This document shows positions 34,687 to 42,947 of a stretch of 64,000 nt of DNA, in pieces; the first letter of the stretch is position 1, and each line of letters starts with the position of its first letter. Made by a program: the position numbers and the translations under genes. The notes below the pieces were generated by a model. The model was not told where the DNA came from. It ran no database searches and saw only the letters and a program-made list of their open reading frames with translations. Where the stretch lies: positions 115,644 through 179,643 of the forward strand of contig SFHC01000002.1 in the NCBI GenBank assembly GCA_004555725.1, given 5' to 3'. The DNA comes from [Eubacterium] saphenum. Lineage in GTDB: Bacteria > Bacillota > Clostridia > Peptostreptococcales > Anaerovoracaceae.

Positions 34687-35406
34687 ATGAGTAAAGATGT
34701 TATCGTCGCCTGCGACTTTCCGTCCGCAGCAGAAACCATTCAGTTTCTGGATCAGTTCACCGACCAGAAGCCATTTATAAAAATCGGCATGGAGCTTTTC
34801 TATGCAGAGGGGCCTTCTATTGTACGTGAGATAAAGAAACGCGGACATAAGATCTTTCTGGACCTGAAGCTGCATGATATTCCAAACACCGTCAAGCGCG
34901 CCATGGCCTGTCTGGCGGACCTGGATGTCGATATGACCAACGTTCACGCCGCAGGCGGAATCAAGATGATGGCTGCCGGAAAAGAAGGGCTGGAATCAAA
35001 GGGCGGATCACCGCTTCTGATCGCGGTCACCCAGCTGACCTCCACCAGTCAGGAAGTCATGGAAAATGAACTGCTGATTCAGCGTCCTCTTCCTGAAGTC
35101 GTCACGCAGTACGCGAAGAACGCAAAAGCCGCGGGACTCGGCGGTGTGGTCTGCTCTCCTCTGGAGGCCGGCATGATCCATCAGGCATGCGGAAGAGACT
35201 TCCTGACGATCACCCCGGGAATCCGGTTCGAGGATTCTGCATCTGATGATCAGACCCGCATCACCACACCGGCAAAAGCCAAACTTCTCGGCTCCGACTA
35301 TATCGTAGTCGGCCGTCCGATTACCCGCGCTGAAAATCCTGTCGCCGCCTATGAACGCTGTGTCCGGGATTTTCTGGGAACCGCGGACGTAACGGACGTA
35401 AAGTAA
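34687..35406 (+). CDS. pyrF: Orotidine 5'-phosphate decarboxylase
   Basis: 239 residues from the ATG at 34687 (AGAAGGGAG upstream); the open frame extends upstream but without support. Catalytic motif FLDLKLHDIPNTV with Asp-Lys-Asp, and C-terminal ITPGIRF and YIVVGRPITRAENP. Decarboxylates OMP to UMP. Fourth gene of the operon. Confidence 0.97.
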   Translation: MSKDVIVACDFPSAAETIQFLDQFTDQKPFIKIGMELFYAEGPSIVREIKKRGHKIFLDLKLHDIPNTVKRAMACLADLDVDMTNVHAAGGIKMMAAGKEGLESKGGSPLLIAVTQLTSTSQEVMENELLIQRPLPEVVTQYAKNAKAAGLGGVVCSPLEAGMIHQACGRDFLTITPGIRFEDSASDDQTRITTPAKAKLLGSDYIVVGRPITRAENPVAAYERCVRDFLGTADVTDVK

Positions 35407-35531
35407 ACGAATGATGCAAACACCCCTGTCCGGCCATGCCACTCTGTGCGGGGCCGTCACAGAATTCCGATACACCCCTGCAGGCATCCCCTGCTCCAGT
35501 CACATTTTGTCAGAACCAAAGGAGAATCAAC

Positions 35532-36167
35532 ATGATTGCAGAAAAAGACATTGCACGCGGACTGCTCTCAATCGAAGCAGTATTCCTCCGTCCAAATGAA
35601 CCATTTACATGGGCCAGCGGAATCAAAAGCCCGATTTACTGTGATAACCGCCTGACACTCTCGACGCCGTATGTACGCACACTGATCGAACAGGGTCTGC
35701 AGGAAACCATCCAGAGATATTATCCGGAATGTGAACTGCTGATGGGAACGAGCACAGCGGGAATTCCGCACGCAGCCATCACAGCACAGCTGATGGGCCT
35801 TCCGATGGGCTATGTCAGAGGATCACATAAGAGCCACGGCAGAAACAATCAGATCGAGGGACGCCTGATCCCGGGACAGAAGACGGTCGTTATAGAAGAC
35901 CTGATCTCTACTGGCGGATCCTCCTGCGAGACCGTGGACGTCCTGCGTGAAGCGGGAGCAGATGTGGTCGGCATTGCAAGCATTTTCACATACGGACTCT
36001 CTGCCAGTGAAGCCAAACTGAAGGAACACAGCGTCGTGAACCACAGCCTATGCACGCTTGACACGCTCGTAGACGCAGCCGTCGACATGCAGTACATCAC
36101 AGAGGACGAGAAAGCCAGAATCCTGAAATTCAGAAGCAATCCGTCCGATGAAAGCTGGATGAAATAA
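35532..36167 (+). CDS. pyrE: Orotate phosphoribosyltransferase
   Basis: 211 residues from the ATG at 35532 (AAAGGAG). PRPP loop VVIEDLISTGGSSCETVDVL; FTWASGIKSPIYCDNR at the orotate site. Converts orotate and PRPP to OMP. The last base of its TAA overlaps the A of an upstream in-frame ATG of pyrB, though the real pyrB start is 18 bases further. Confidence 0.97.
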   Translation: MIAEKDIARGLLSIEAVFLRPNEPFTWASGIKSPIYCDNRLTLSTPYVRTLIEQGLQETIQRYYPECELLMGTSTAGIPHAAITAQLMGLPMGYVRGSHKSHGRNNQIEGRLIPGQKTVVIEDLISTGGSSCETVDVLREAGADVVGIASIFTYGLSASEAKLKEHSVVNHSLCTLDTLVDAAVDMQYITEDEKARILKFRSNPSDESWMK

Positions 36168-36184
36168 TGGAGGAGGCAGACAGC

Positions 36185-37123
36185 ATGGACAGACTTGAAA
36201 TCAAAAACAATCCGAGAAGCGTTATCAACATTACGGATTTAACAGTAGATGAAATCAATCACCTGATTGAAACGGCAAATGACATCATCGATCATCCGGA
36301 AGAGTACCAGAACATCTGCGCGCATAAAAAACTCGCGACTCTGTTCTTTGAACCGAGCACACGCACACGCCTGAGCTTCACCGCGGCGATGATGGAACTC
36401 GGCGGAAACGTCCTGGGCTTCTCTGAGGCGTCCTCCTCTTCCGCAACCAAGGGCGAGAGTGTCGCAGACACCGTCCAGATCGTCAGTCTCTACTCCGACA
36501 TCATCGCTATGCGCCATCCGAAAGAAGGCGCGCCTCTCGTAGCGGCCGCACACTCCAATGTTCCGGTCATCAACGCGGGAGACGGCGGTCACTTCCATCC
36601 GACACAGACACTGACCGACCTTCTGACGATCAGCCGCAAAAAGGGCGGGCTGAACAACTTCACGATCGGACTCTGCGGCGACCTGAAATTCGGACGCACC
36701 GTACATTCCCTGATCGAGGCCCTGATGCGCTACACCGGTGTGAAATTCATCCTGATCGCACCGCCGGAACTGCGCCTGCCAAAATACATGAAAGAAAAAA
36801 TGAACGCTGCCGGAGCGGAATGGGCAGAATTTGAAAAGCTGGAAGACGCTATGCCGGAGCTGGACGTTCTCTACATGACCCGCGTACAGAAAGAGCGTTT
36901 TTTCAACGAGGAAGACTACGTCCGTCTGCGCGACAGCTACATTCTGACGCTGGAGAAACTGAAGCCGGCCAAGAATGACATGATCATCATGCATCCGCTG
37001 CCGCGTGTCAACGAGATTTCCGTAGAGGTCGACAGCGACCCGCGCGCCTGCTACTTCTATCAGGCACACTGCGGAAAATACATCCGCGAGGCTCTGATTC
37101 TGTTCCTTCTGGGACTGAAATAG
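36185..37123 (+). CDS. pyrB: Aspartate carbamoyltransferase catalytic subunit
   Basis: 312 residues from the ATG at 36185 (AGGAGG eight bases upstream). Carbamoyl-phosphate motif FEPSTRTRLSF; substrate loop SSSATKGES; GDGGHFHPTQTLTDLLTI; HPLPRVNEI. First committed pyrimidine step. Followed 54 bases later by its regulatory subunit pyrI, so an E. coli-like allosteric complex is expected. Confidence 0.97.
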   Translation: MDRLEIKNNPRSVINITDLTVDEINHLIETANDIIDHPEEYQNICAHKKLATLFFEPSTRTRLSFTAAMMELGGNVLGFSEASSSSATKGESVADTVQIVSLYSDIIAMRHPKEGAPLVAAAHSNVPVINAGDGGHFHPTQTLTDLLTISRKKGGLNNFTIGLCGDLKFGRTVHSLIEALMRYTGVKFILIAPPELRLPKYMKEKMNAAGAEWAEFEKLEDAMPELDVLYMTRVQKERFFNEEDYVRLRDSYILTLEKLKPAKNDMIIMHPLPRVNEISVEVDSDPRACYFYQAHCGKYIREALILFLLGLK

Positions 37124-37177
37124 CAGTCCCTCATCCGACAAAAATAAACTGCGCAAGGAATTTACGGGAGGATATAT

Positions 37178-37600
37178 ATGAACATTGACGGACTGACCAA
37201 CGGAATTGTACTGGATCATATCACCGCAGGAAAAGGCATGCGGATTTATGAAATGCTGAAGCTCGATAAGCTCGACTGCACAGTCGCGATTATCCAAAAC
37301 GCGACGAGCAGCAAAAAAGGACGCAAAGACATCATCAAGATCGATACGCTGATTGATCTGAACTATGATATGATCGCCTATGTCGACAGCAATGTCACGA
37401 TTGACATTATCAAAAACGGAAAAGTCAGCGAAAAACGCTCCGTAAAACTGCCGGAGACGCTGACCAACATCATCTCCTGCCACAATCCGCGCTGCATCAC
37501 ATCTACGGAGCAGGGCATCGACCAGATCTTCCGTCTGGTTGATCCTGAACGCCGCATCTACCGCTGCGCGTACTGCGACACGGAATACAGCGAAAAATAA
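37178..37600 (+). CDS. pyrI: Aspartate carbamoyltransferase regulatory subunit
   Basis: 140 residues. N-terminal nucleotide-binding domain (GIVLDHITAGKGMRIYEML) and C-terminal zinc domain with four cysteines in CHNPRC and CAYC. Binds CTP/ATP to tune PyrB. GGGAGG ribosome binding site. Ends 17 bases before murE. Confidence 0.95.
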   Translation: MNIDGLTNGIVLDHITAGKGMRIYEMLKLDKLDCTVAIIQNATSSKKGRKDIIKIDTLIDLNYDMIAYVDSNVTIDIIKNGKVSEKRSVKLPETLTNIISCHNPRCITSTEQGIDQIFRLVDPERRIYRCAYCDTEYSEK

Positions 37601-37617
37601 CAAAGAGGTACTAAAAT

Positions 37618-39141
37618 ATGCTGTTATCAGAACTTTTTCCCGGGCAGCCGGATGTGGAGATCACCGGTCTCACTCTGGATTCCCGCACGGTAAAACCCGG
37701 GTATATGTTTTTCTGTATAAAGGGATACGAACAGGACGGACACAAATACGCCGGTTCGGCGGCGGATAACGGCGCCGCGGCGATCGTCACGACAGAAGAG
37801 GTCGAACAGAAGCCAGGTGTCGCGTACATCCGCGTATCGGATATGAACGCAGAGCTCAACCGTGTCTGCGACCTGTTCTTCGGTCAGCCGAGCCGCCATA
37901 TGACGGTGTTCGGCGCAACAGGCACCAATGGAAAGTCTACGCTGACCAGCGTGATTTCTGACATCTATTCCCATTACCGTCCATGCGGATACATGGGCAC
38001 TATCGCAATCCGCTACGGCGATTACTCCCGCGTCGCAAATCTGACGACGCCGGACCAGGTGGAAACCCATGCCAACCTGAAAGAAATGCTGGATCACGGC
38101 ATGCAGGCCGCTGCCATGGAAGTCAGTTCCCAGGGGCTGGACAGAGGACGCGTCGACAGTGTCGATTTTGACTGCGCTGTGTTTACCAATCTGACACACG
38201 ACCATCTGGACTACCATAAGACGATGGAGAACTATTTTGAGGCAAAAAAGCGGCTCTTCCGCAATCTGAAGCCTTCTGCCGTCGCGGTGCTGAACGCGGA
38301 CGATGAAATCTCTATCCAGGGGCTGAAAGACTGCTGCCCGTGCCGCTATGTCACTTACGGGACGGATCAGGGAGAGTCAGAGACGGACGCGAACGGCTAT
38401 CCGATTGAAGGAAGTCATTCCAAACCGGGAACGCCGGAAACCGTCGACTATTTTGCCAAGGACATCGTTCAGCGCGCAGACGGCTGTCATTTCACACTCT
38501 GCTGCGGCGGACAGGAATATCCGGTCACGACTAACATGGCTGCGCTTTATAACGTGTACAACCTGCTCGGCGCAATCGCCGCTATGCACGAGTGCGGCAT
38601 GCCGCTGGAGCAGATGATTCCGCTTCTGCGCGACATTCCGCAGGTGGACGGCCGCATGGACCGCGTCGATGAAGGCCAGCCGTTTACGGTCATCGTCGAT
38701 TACGCGCACACACCGGACGGATACGAAAAGATCTTCCAGTACGCAAAAGAAATCACCGATGCATCTGGCGGAAAGATCTACGCGGCATTCGGCTGCCCGG
38801 GAAAACGGGACGTTGTGAAACGCCCGGTCATGGGAAGAATCGCAGGTGAATTCTGCACTGAGGTCGTTCTGACTTCTCAGGATCCGCGCGATTCTGAGCC
38901 TGAGGAGATAGCGTCACAGATCGCAGAAGGTGTAAAAGAAACCTCTTGCCGGTATTCTTTCATCCACGACCGGGATCAGGGCATCGCAAAAGCCATTTCC
39001 CTGGCCTCTTCTGGAGATGTGGTTCTCTCCCTCGGAAAGGGCGGCGAAACGTACATGTACTATGAAGAAGGCCGCCGTCCGTGGATGACGGATAAAGAAG
39101 CCGCGAGAAAAGCCCTGCACGCACTGGGATACTCGCGCTAG
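37618..39141 (+). CDS. murE: UDP-N-acetylmuramyl-tripeptide synthetase (MurE)
   Basis: 507 residues. Mur ligase: GLTLDSRTVKPGYMFFCI, ATP loop GATGTNGKSTLTSVI, TTPDQVETHANLKEM, the carbamylated-Lys region HLDYHKTMENYFEAKKRLF, and VDYAHTPDGYEKIF. The amino-acid selection motif reads SQDPRDSEP, keeping the Arg seen in diaminopimelate-adding enzymes (DNPR) but with altered flanks, so meso-DAP is likely but not certain. Adds the third residue of the peptidoglycan stem peptide. Tight spacing to pyrI puts it in the pyrimidine operon. Confidence 0.92.
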   Translation: MLLSELFPGQPDVEITGLTLDSRTVKPGYMFFCIKGYEQDGHKYAGSAADNGAAAIVTTEEVEQKPGVAYIRVSDMNAELNRVCDLFFGQPSRHMTVFGATGTNGKSTLTSVISDIYSHYRPCGYMGTIAIRYGDYSRVANLTTPDQVETHANLKEMLDHGMQAAAMEVSSQGLDRGRVDSVDFDCAVFTNLTHDHLDYHKTMENYFEAKKRLFRNLKPSAVAVLNADDEISIQGLKDCCPCRYVTYGTDQGESETDANGYPIEGSHSKPGTPETVDYFAKDIVQRADGCHFTLCCGGQEYPVTTNMAALYNVYNLLGAIAAMHECGMPLEQMIPLLRDIPQVDGRMDRVDEGQPFTVIVDYAHTPDGYEKIFQYAKEITDASGGKIYAAFGCPGKRDVVKRPVMGRIAGEFCTEVVLTSQDPRDSEPEEIASQIAEGVKETSCRYSFIHDRDQGIAKAISLASSGDVVLSLGKGGETYMYYEEGRRPWMTDKEAARKALHALGYSR

Positions 39142-39176
39142 TGAAAGACACGGAACAATACGGATGAAATACAAAA

Positions 39177-39233
39177 ACGGGACTGGTGTCACGGATGAAC
39201 GATCGTCATTCGCGGCACCAGTCCCGTTTTTTC
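39177..39233. terminator. Bidirectional intrinsic terminator between murE and the ygjP-like gene
   Basis: ACGGGACTGGTG / CACCAGTCCCGT perfect 12-bp stem with T runs in both directions. Ends the pyr-murE operon and the convergent yedF-side operon. Confidence 0.92.
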
Positions 39234-39267
39234 TTATATTCTATATTATATTATGCTATTCGGCTTC

Positions 39268-39876
39268 TCACATTCCCCGCTTCATGGCTTCAATATACGC
39301 GCCGCCATGATCGCGGAGCCATTTTCTGCGTTCCCGGTAATCGGGGAGAATCTTCTCTACTTCTGCCCAGAACGCGCTGGAATGGTTCATCTGTCTGCGG
39401 TGACACAGTTCATGCACCACGACGTAATCCTGAATTTCCTCCGGCAGCTTCATCAGCAGACAGTTGAAATTCAGATTTCCTTTTGCCGAACAGCTCCCCC
39501 ACCGGGTCTTCTGATTGCGGATCGTAATCCGGTTATAGCGGACGCCGATCTGCTTCGCGTAAAACGCCGCCTTTTTCGGCAGTATTTCAAGAGCCTGATC
39601 GGCGAGACGACGCACCTCATCCATAGAAATGGGAGGAACAGCCTCTGCCTGTCTGGCGCGCTTCTCTGCAGCCGCGACGTGACGGTCAATCCAGCTGCGG
39701 TGCTCCTTAAGAAAATGTTCCACATCCTGATCGCTGAACGACAGCGGCACACGCACAGTAATCTGCCGTTTCTCTCCGCTGATCGACAGCTCGCTGGTTT
39801 TCCGGCTGCTGCGAATAACCACTGCCGGATATCCGGAGATGGCATACGGAAGAACCGCAGTATACTGAGCGCGCAC
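39268..39876 (-). CDS. YgjP-like zinc metallopeptidase (DUF45)
   Basis: 202 residues. Carries the HELCHRRQMNHSSAFW motif, where two His and a downstream His bind zinc and the Glu is catalytic, preceded by RWGSCSAKGNLNFN. These are hallmarks of the YgjP/SprT-related family. Substrate unknown. The GTG start at 39876 overlaps the TAG of DUF3343 (TAGTG), so it is translated with the selenium-linked genes upstream, although no selenium role is known. Confidence 0.85.
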   Translation of the reverse strand: MRAQYTAVLPYAISGYPAVVIRSSRKTSELSISGEKRQITVRVPLSFSDQDVEHFLKEHRSWIDRHVAAAEKRARQAEAVPPISMDEVRRLADQALEILPKKAAFYAKQIGVRYNRITIRNQKTRWGSCSAKGNLNFNCLLMKLPEEIQDYVVVHELCHRRQMNHSSAFWAEVEKILPDYRERRKWLRDHGGAYIEAMKRGM

Positions 39877-40115
39877 TAAAACATCTCCTCGTGATAGAAG
39901 CCCTGAACATCCGCTTCTTTCTCATCGATTGCGTTTCTGATCGTGTCTTCCTGATCCAGCGGCACCATCCAGCAGAGTCCGCAGCTGGCGGAAATGCTGC
40001 GCGGAACCGGTACAAGCCGTCCCGGAAGGCCTTTTTCCTTCGCCAGGGATTCCATGGCCATTGCCGCCGTGGTGGAACGGAACGTCACGATAAATTTCAT
40101 TTCTTTCTTCCGCAT
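39876..40115 (-). CDS. DUF3343 putative Se/S carrier protein (copy 1)
   Basis: 79 residues. FRSTTAAMAMESLAKEKGLPGRLVPVPRSISASCGLCWMVPLDQED matches DUF3343, whose conserved Cys lies in the SASCG segment. Comparative genomics has linked this family to selenium use, possibly as a carrier of reduced selenium. Encoded three bases after yedF and overlapping the YgjP-like gene. Start may be the ATG at 40115 or codon 6. A paralog lies at 50728. Confidence 0.85.
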   Translation of the reverse strand: MRKKEMKFIVTFRSTTAAMAMESLAKEKGLPGRLVPVPRSISASCGLCWMVPLDQEDTIRNAIDEKEADVQGFYHEEMF

Positions 40116-40118
40116 CAG

Positions 40119-40748
40119 TTATGGCCTCACGACATGTCCGGCTTCGTTCATTGTGGAAACGATGTCATACATATTTCCGATAATGCCGACTTTAATCTTA
40201 TCCTTGATGCCGTAGAAGTCTGCGCAGGTTCCGCATGTAATGATCTGCACGCCTTCTTCTTCCATTTTCTTCAGATCTTCCAGAACATCAGAGCCTTCTG
40301 CTGTCAGGAAGGCGCCGCCGTTATAGAAGAGCATTGCCTTTGGCAGGGTGTCCAGCTGTGTAATCGCGTAAATGCAGCTCTTCATCAGTTTTTCTCCGAG
40401 CGTGTCGTCACCTTCTCCCATGAACTTGGATGTGAACGCGTAAACCACATTTCTTCCGGAAACAACTTCACATGCCTCTACTGCGTCCTGGCCCTTTCCT
40501 GCACCTGCCGCATCGATAGCGTCCTGGCCGACGTGCAGGGTAACATGAAACTCCTGATCGGAGATCTTTGCAGACTCTACTGCCGCGCCCAGAGAATTTC
40601 CCAGACGAGTGACATTCTGAACTGCTGTGTCGTTATCTACATGAACTTCTACATCAGCAGGTCCTTCGAGCTTTTCCACCTGCTTCTTGGTCATAACAAC
40701 CGGAATCGGGCACTGCTTGCCCATTGCATCTACGATAATCTTTGCCAT
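40119..40748 (-). CDS. yedF: Selenium metabolism protein YedF
   Basis: 209 residues. The N-terminal TusA/SirA-like domain has GKQCPIPVVMTKK with the sulfur/selenium-accepting Cys13. The C-terminal DsrE-like domain (about 95-209) has AFTSKFMGEGDDTLGEKLM and a Cys pair in ITCGTCADFYGI. This two-domain form is found almost only in selenium-using bacteria and is thought to relay selenium towards SelD. Between the desulfurase gene and DUF3343. AGGAGG ribosome binding site. Confidence 0.92.
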   Translation of the reverse strand: MAKIIVDAMGKQCPIPVVMTKKQVEKLEGPADVEVHVDNDTAVQNVTRLGNSLGAAVESAKISDQEFHVTLHVGQDAIDAAGAGKGQDAVEACEVVSGRNVVYAFTSKFMGEGDDTLGEKLMKSCIYAITQLDTLPKAMLFYNGGAFLTAEGSDVLEDLKKMEEEGVQIITCGTCADFYGIKDKIKVGIIGNMYDIVSTMNEAGHVVRP

Positions 40749-40849
40749 TTCGGCACCTCCTGTAATTCAAAATTCTATATTCTGCCGGATGCGTTTCCGG
40801 CGAATAATCCTGATAAACTGTGTTATTGCGGATCCATCTTCCGCTTCTT

Positions 40850-42001
40850 TTACTCCGCGTAAATCGAACGGATCGCGTCCAGCGCGTAATCAACTTCTTC
40901 CTCTGTCGTCCAGTAACCGAACGCGAAACGCACCGTTCCCTCCGGGAAAGTTCCCAGCGTTTTATGCGCCAGAGGCGCACAGTGCAGCGCGCAGCGCGTC
41001 ATAATTCCGAACTCGCTGTCCAGAATGGACGACATCTCCGCATTGTCAATTTCATCAAAATCGACTGAGACGACAGCTGTCCGTCCGCTCCTTCCCTGCG
41101 GTCCGACGACATGCGCCTGCGGGATCTCTTTCAGACCATCCATAAAACGCTCCGCGCGGTCGAGTTCCTGTTCTCCGATCTTCTCCGGCGTTTCATGCAG
41201 GATAAATTCCAGCGCCTTGTGCATTCCCACAATTCCCGGAAGATTCATTGTTCCTGCCTCAAACTTGTCCGGCAGAAAATCAGGCATTGTCTGCAGATGC
41301 GAAACGCTGCCCGTTCCGCCCAGAATAACCGGCTGCAGTTCCTGCGCCAGTGCGTCCGTCATCATCAGCGCACCAATGCCCTGCGGGCCGAGCAGTCCCT
41401 TATGTCCCGTCAGACAGAGCGCGTCCAGGTGCATCTTCTGAAAATCAATCGGCACTGTTCCTGCGCTCTGCGCTGTATCAAGCGCAAAATACACCCCGTG
41501 ACGCATGCAGATCCTGCCGATGGCCTCGGCATCCTGCAGTGTTCCAGCCACGTTTGACGCGTGATTAATCACTGCCAGACGCGTATTCTTCCGGATAGAC
41601 TTCTCGAACGCCTCCAGATCCAGATAGCCTTCATGATCACACGGACAAACTGTCACATCAACTCCGCGCTCCTTCATCCGGAACGCCGGGCGAGACACTG
41701 CATTATGTTCCATCGCAGAAATGATCATATGATCCCCCGGTCTCAGCAGTCCCTGAATGACATAGTTCAGGCTGTAGGTAATGCCCGGCGTAAACACAAC
41801 CTTTCCCGGATCTGGAAAATGGAACAGCTCCGCCAGACGCGCCCTGGTCTCATACACGACCTCGCCCATTGCATAAGCGGACTGATATCCGCCGCGGCTG
41901 ACGTTGCATCCGACGTTAGTCATAAAATCGCTCATCGCATCGCCTGTACCAGGCGCTTTGGGAAACGATGTGCTCCCGTTATCCAAATATACCTTACGCA
42001 T
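40850..42001 (-). CDS. Cysteine desulfurase / selenocysteine lyase-like aminotransferase V
   Basis: 383 residues. PLP enzyme: YLDNGSTSFPKAPG at the start, INHASNVAGTLQDAEAI, and the PLP lysine in LTGHKGLLGPQGIGAL. The C-terminal cysteine loop (FGIMTRCALHCAPLAHKTLGT) would accept sulfur or selenium. It resembles the EF2568-type group that often pairs with YedF. Likely supplies S or Se from cysteine or selenocysteine to YedF/SelD. Own promoter (42126-42155). Confidence 0.9.
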   Translation of the reverse strand: MRKVYLDNGSTSFPKAPGTGDAMSDFMTNVGCNVSRGGYQSAYAMGEVVYETRARLAELFHFPDPGKVVFTPGITYSLNYVIQGLLRPGDHMIISAMEHNAVSRPAFRMKERGVDVTVCPCDHEGYLDLEAFEKSIRKNTRLAVINHASNVAGTLQDAEAIGRICMRHGVYFALDTAQSAGTVPIDFQKMHLDALCLTGHKGLLGPQGIGALMMTDALAQELQPVILGGTGSVSHLQTMPDFLPDKFEAGTMNLPGIVGMHKALEFILHETPEKIGEQELDRAERFMDGLKEIPQAHVVGPQGRSGRTAVVSVDFDEIDNAEMSSILDSEFGIMTRCALHCAPLAHKTLGTFPEGTVRFAFGYWTTEEEVDYALDAIRSIYAE

Positions 42002-42125
42002 AATTCTCTCCGTTTCCTGTTGATTTCTTCAGGTAAGCGCGTCTTTTGCATCTGTTATTTCTCTGCAGACAAAAAGAAGTTCTGTATTCTGTCAATTCTG
42101 CAAGAGGACAGACGCCTCCAGTAAA

Positions 42126-42155
42126 ATTATATGATTCCGGACGCCCCCTGTACAA
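42126..42155 (-). promoter_or_regulatory. Promoter of the desulfurase-yedF operon
   Basis: Minus strand TTGTAC, 18-base spacer, perfect TATAAT, 125 bases upstream of the desulfurase start. Confidence 0.6.
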
Positions 42156-42270
42156 TTGATAATCTCTATTCTACACGATCTGTGTAACCGATTCGCTCCC
42201 GTTCGAAACCTTCCGCTCCGCGAACCCAATCCCTTTGCCTCCCGGCAGACATACTTCTATTATATACCAC

Positions 42271-42297
42271 AAAAGGGAGCTGTCTATCACAGCTCCC
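42271..42297 (-). terminator. Intrinsic terminator after grdA
   Basis: GGGAGCTGT / ACAGCTCCC perfect stem with a five-base loop followed on the minus strand by TTTTG, 16 bases past the grdA stop. Ends the grd operon. Confidence 0.85.
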
Positions 42298-42312
42298 CTC
42301 CGTCACTTAATT

Positions 42313-42792
42313 CTATTTATCGAGATATTTACAATACTCGTCACGGATGTCTGTCATCTCATCGATGATATCATCAACGTCGAGTACCATCTCCATCATG
42401 CTGATCTGCTCGTCATAGACGTCAGGATCGAACTCTTCTTTCATCTCAGGTTCAACAACATGGTAAACTGTAAGTCCCAACTGGACATTCGTCAACGGAC
42501 CTGCGAAAGTCGGATCTCCTGCTGTAACAGTCTCAGCAGCCAGTCCGGCAGCCTCGCCCTCAGCAGCTCCGAGCAGTACGACTACGTTCTCCGGGCCATA
42601 CTTCTCAGCAAACTCCTTAACTCTCTTCTGGTTCTCCAGGTCCATTGCGCCAGCGCTCGTTCAGACAAAGCACTCCGTAGACGAGAATACGACATCGCCG
42701 CCTGCAGACTTGACACATTCTGCAATGGCGTCGCCCGGAATTCCGTCACGGTCGCCGATAATCACTACTTTTTTATCTTTTAAAATAGCCAT
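42313..42792 (-). CDS. grdA: Glycine reductase selenoprotein A (in-frame UGA = Sec44)
   Basis: 159 residues once the in-frame TGA at 42661-42663 is read as selenocysteine. ATG at 42792 with AAAGGAG upstream. It begins MAILKDKKVVIIGDRDGIPG and reaches CFVU at residues 41-44, the redox motif of protein A. After Sec come TSAGAMDLENQKRVK and GPENVVVLLGAAEGEAAGLAAETV. GrdA takes the carboxymethyl group from protein B as a Se-ether and passes it to protein C while being oxidised; thioredoxin re-reduces it. A CTGG-AGAA-CCAG hairpin 22 bases after the UGA is a possible SECIS element. Ordinary annotation would keep only the part after the UGA. Confidence 0.97.
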
Positions 42793-42912
42793 TATCTCTC
42801 TCCTTTCCTTAAATTAATCATGTTTATTTTACTTTGATATATTGATAATATCACTATTCAATCGAAAAATCCATAGCAAAAATCAATATTTCACAAACTA
42901 TTTTTGTATACT

Positions 42913-42936
42913 TGAGGGCTGCATCTGCAGCCCTCA
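42913..42936 (-). other. Perfect hairpin between grdB and grdA
   Basis: TGAGGGCTGCA / TGCAGCCCTCA, 11-bp perfect stem with a two-base spacer, 11 bases after the grdB stop. No T run follows, so it is not a standard terminator. It may protect the upstream message or partly attenuate transcription into grdA. Confidence 0.7.
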
Positions 42937-42947
42937 GCAAACCGTCA

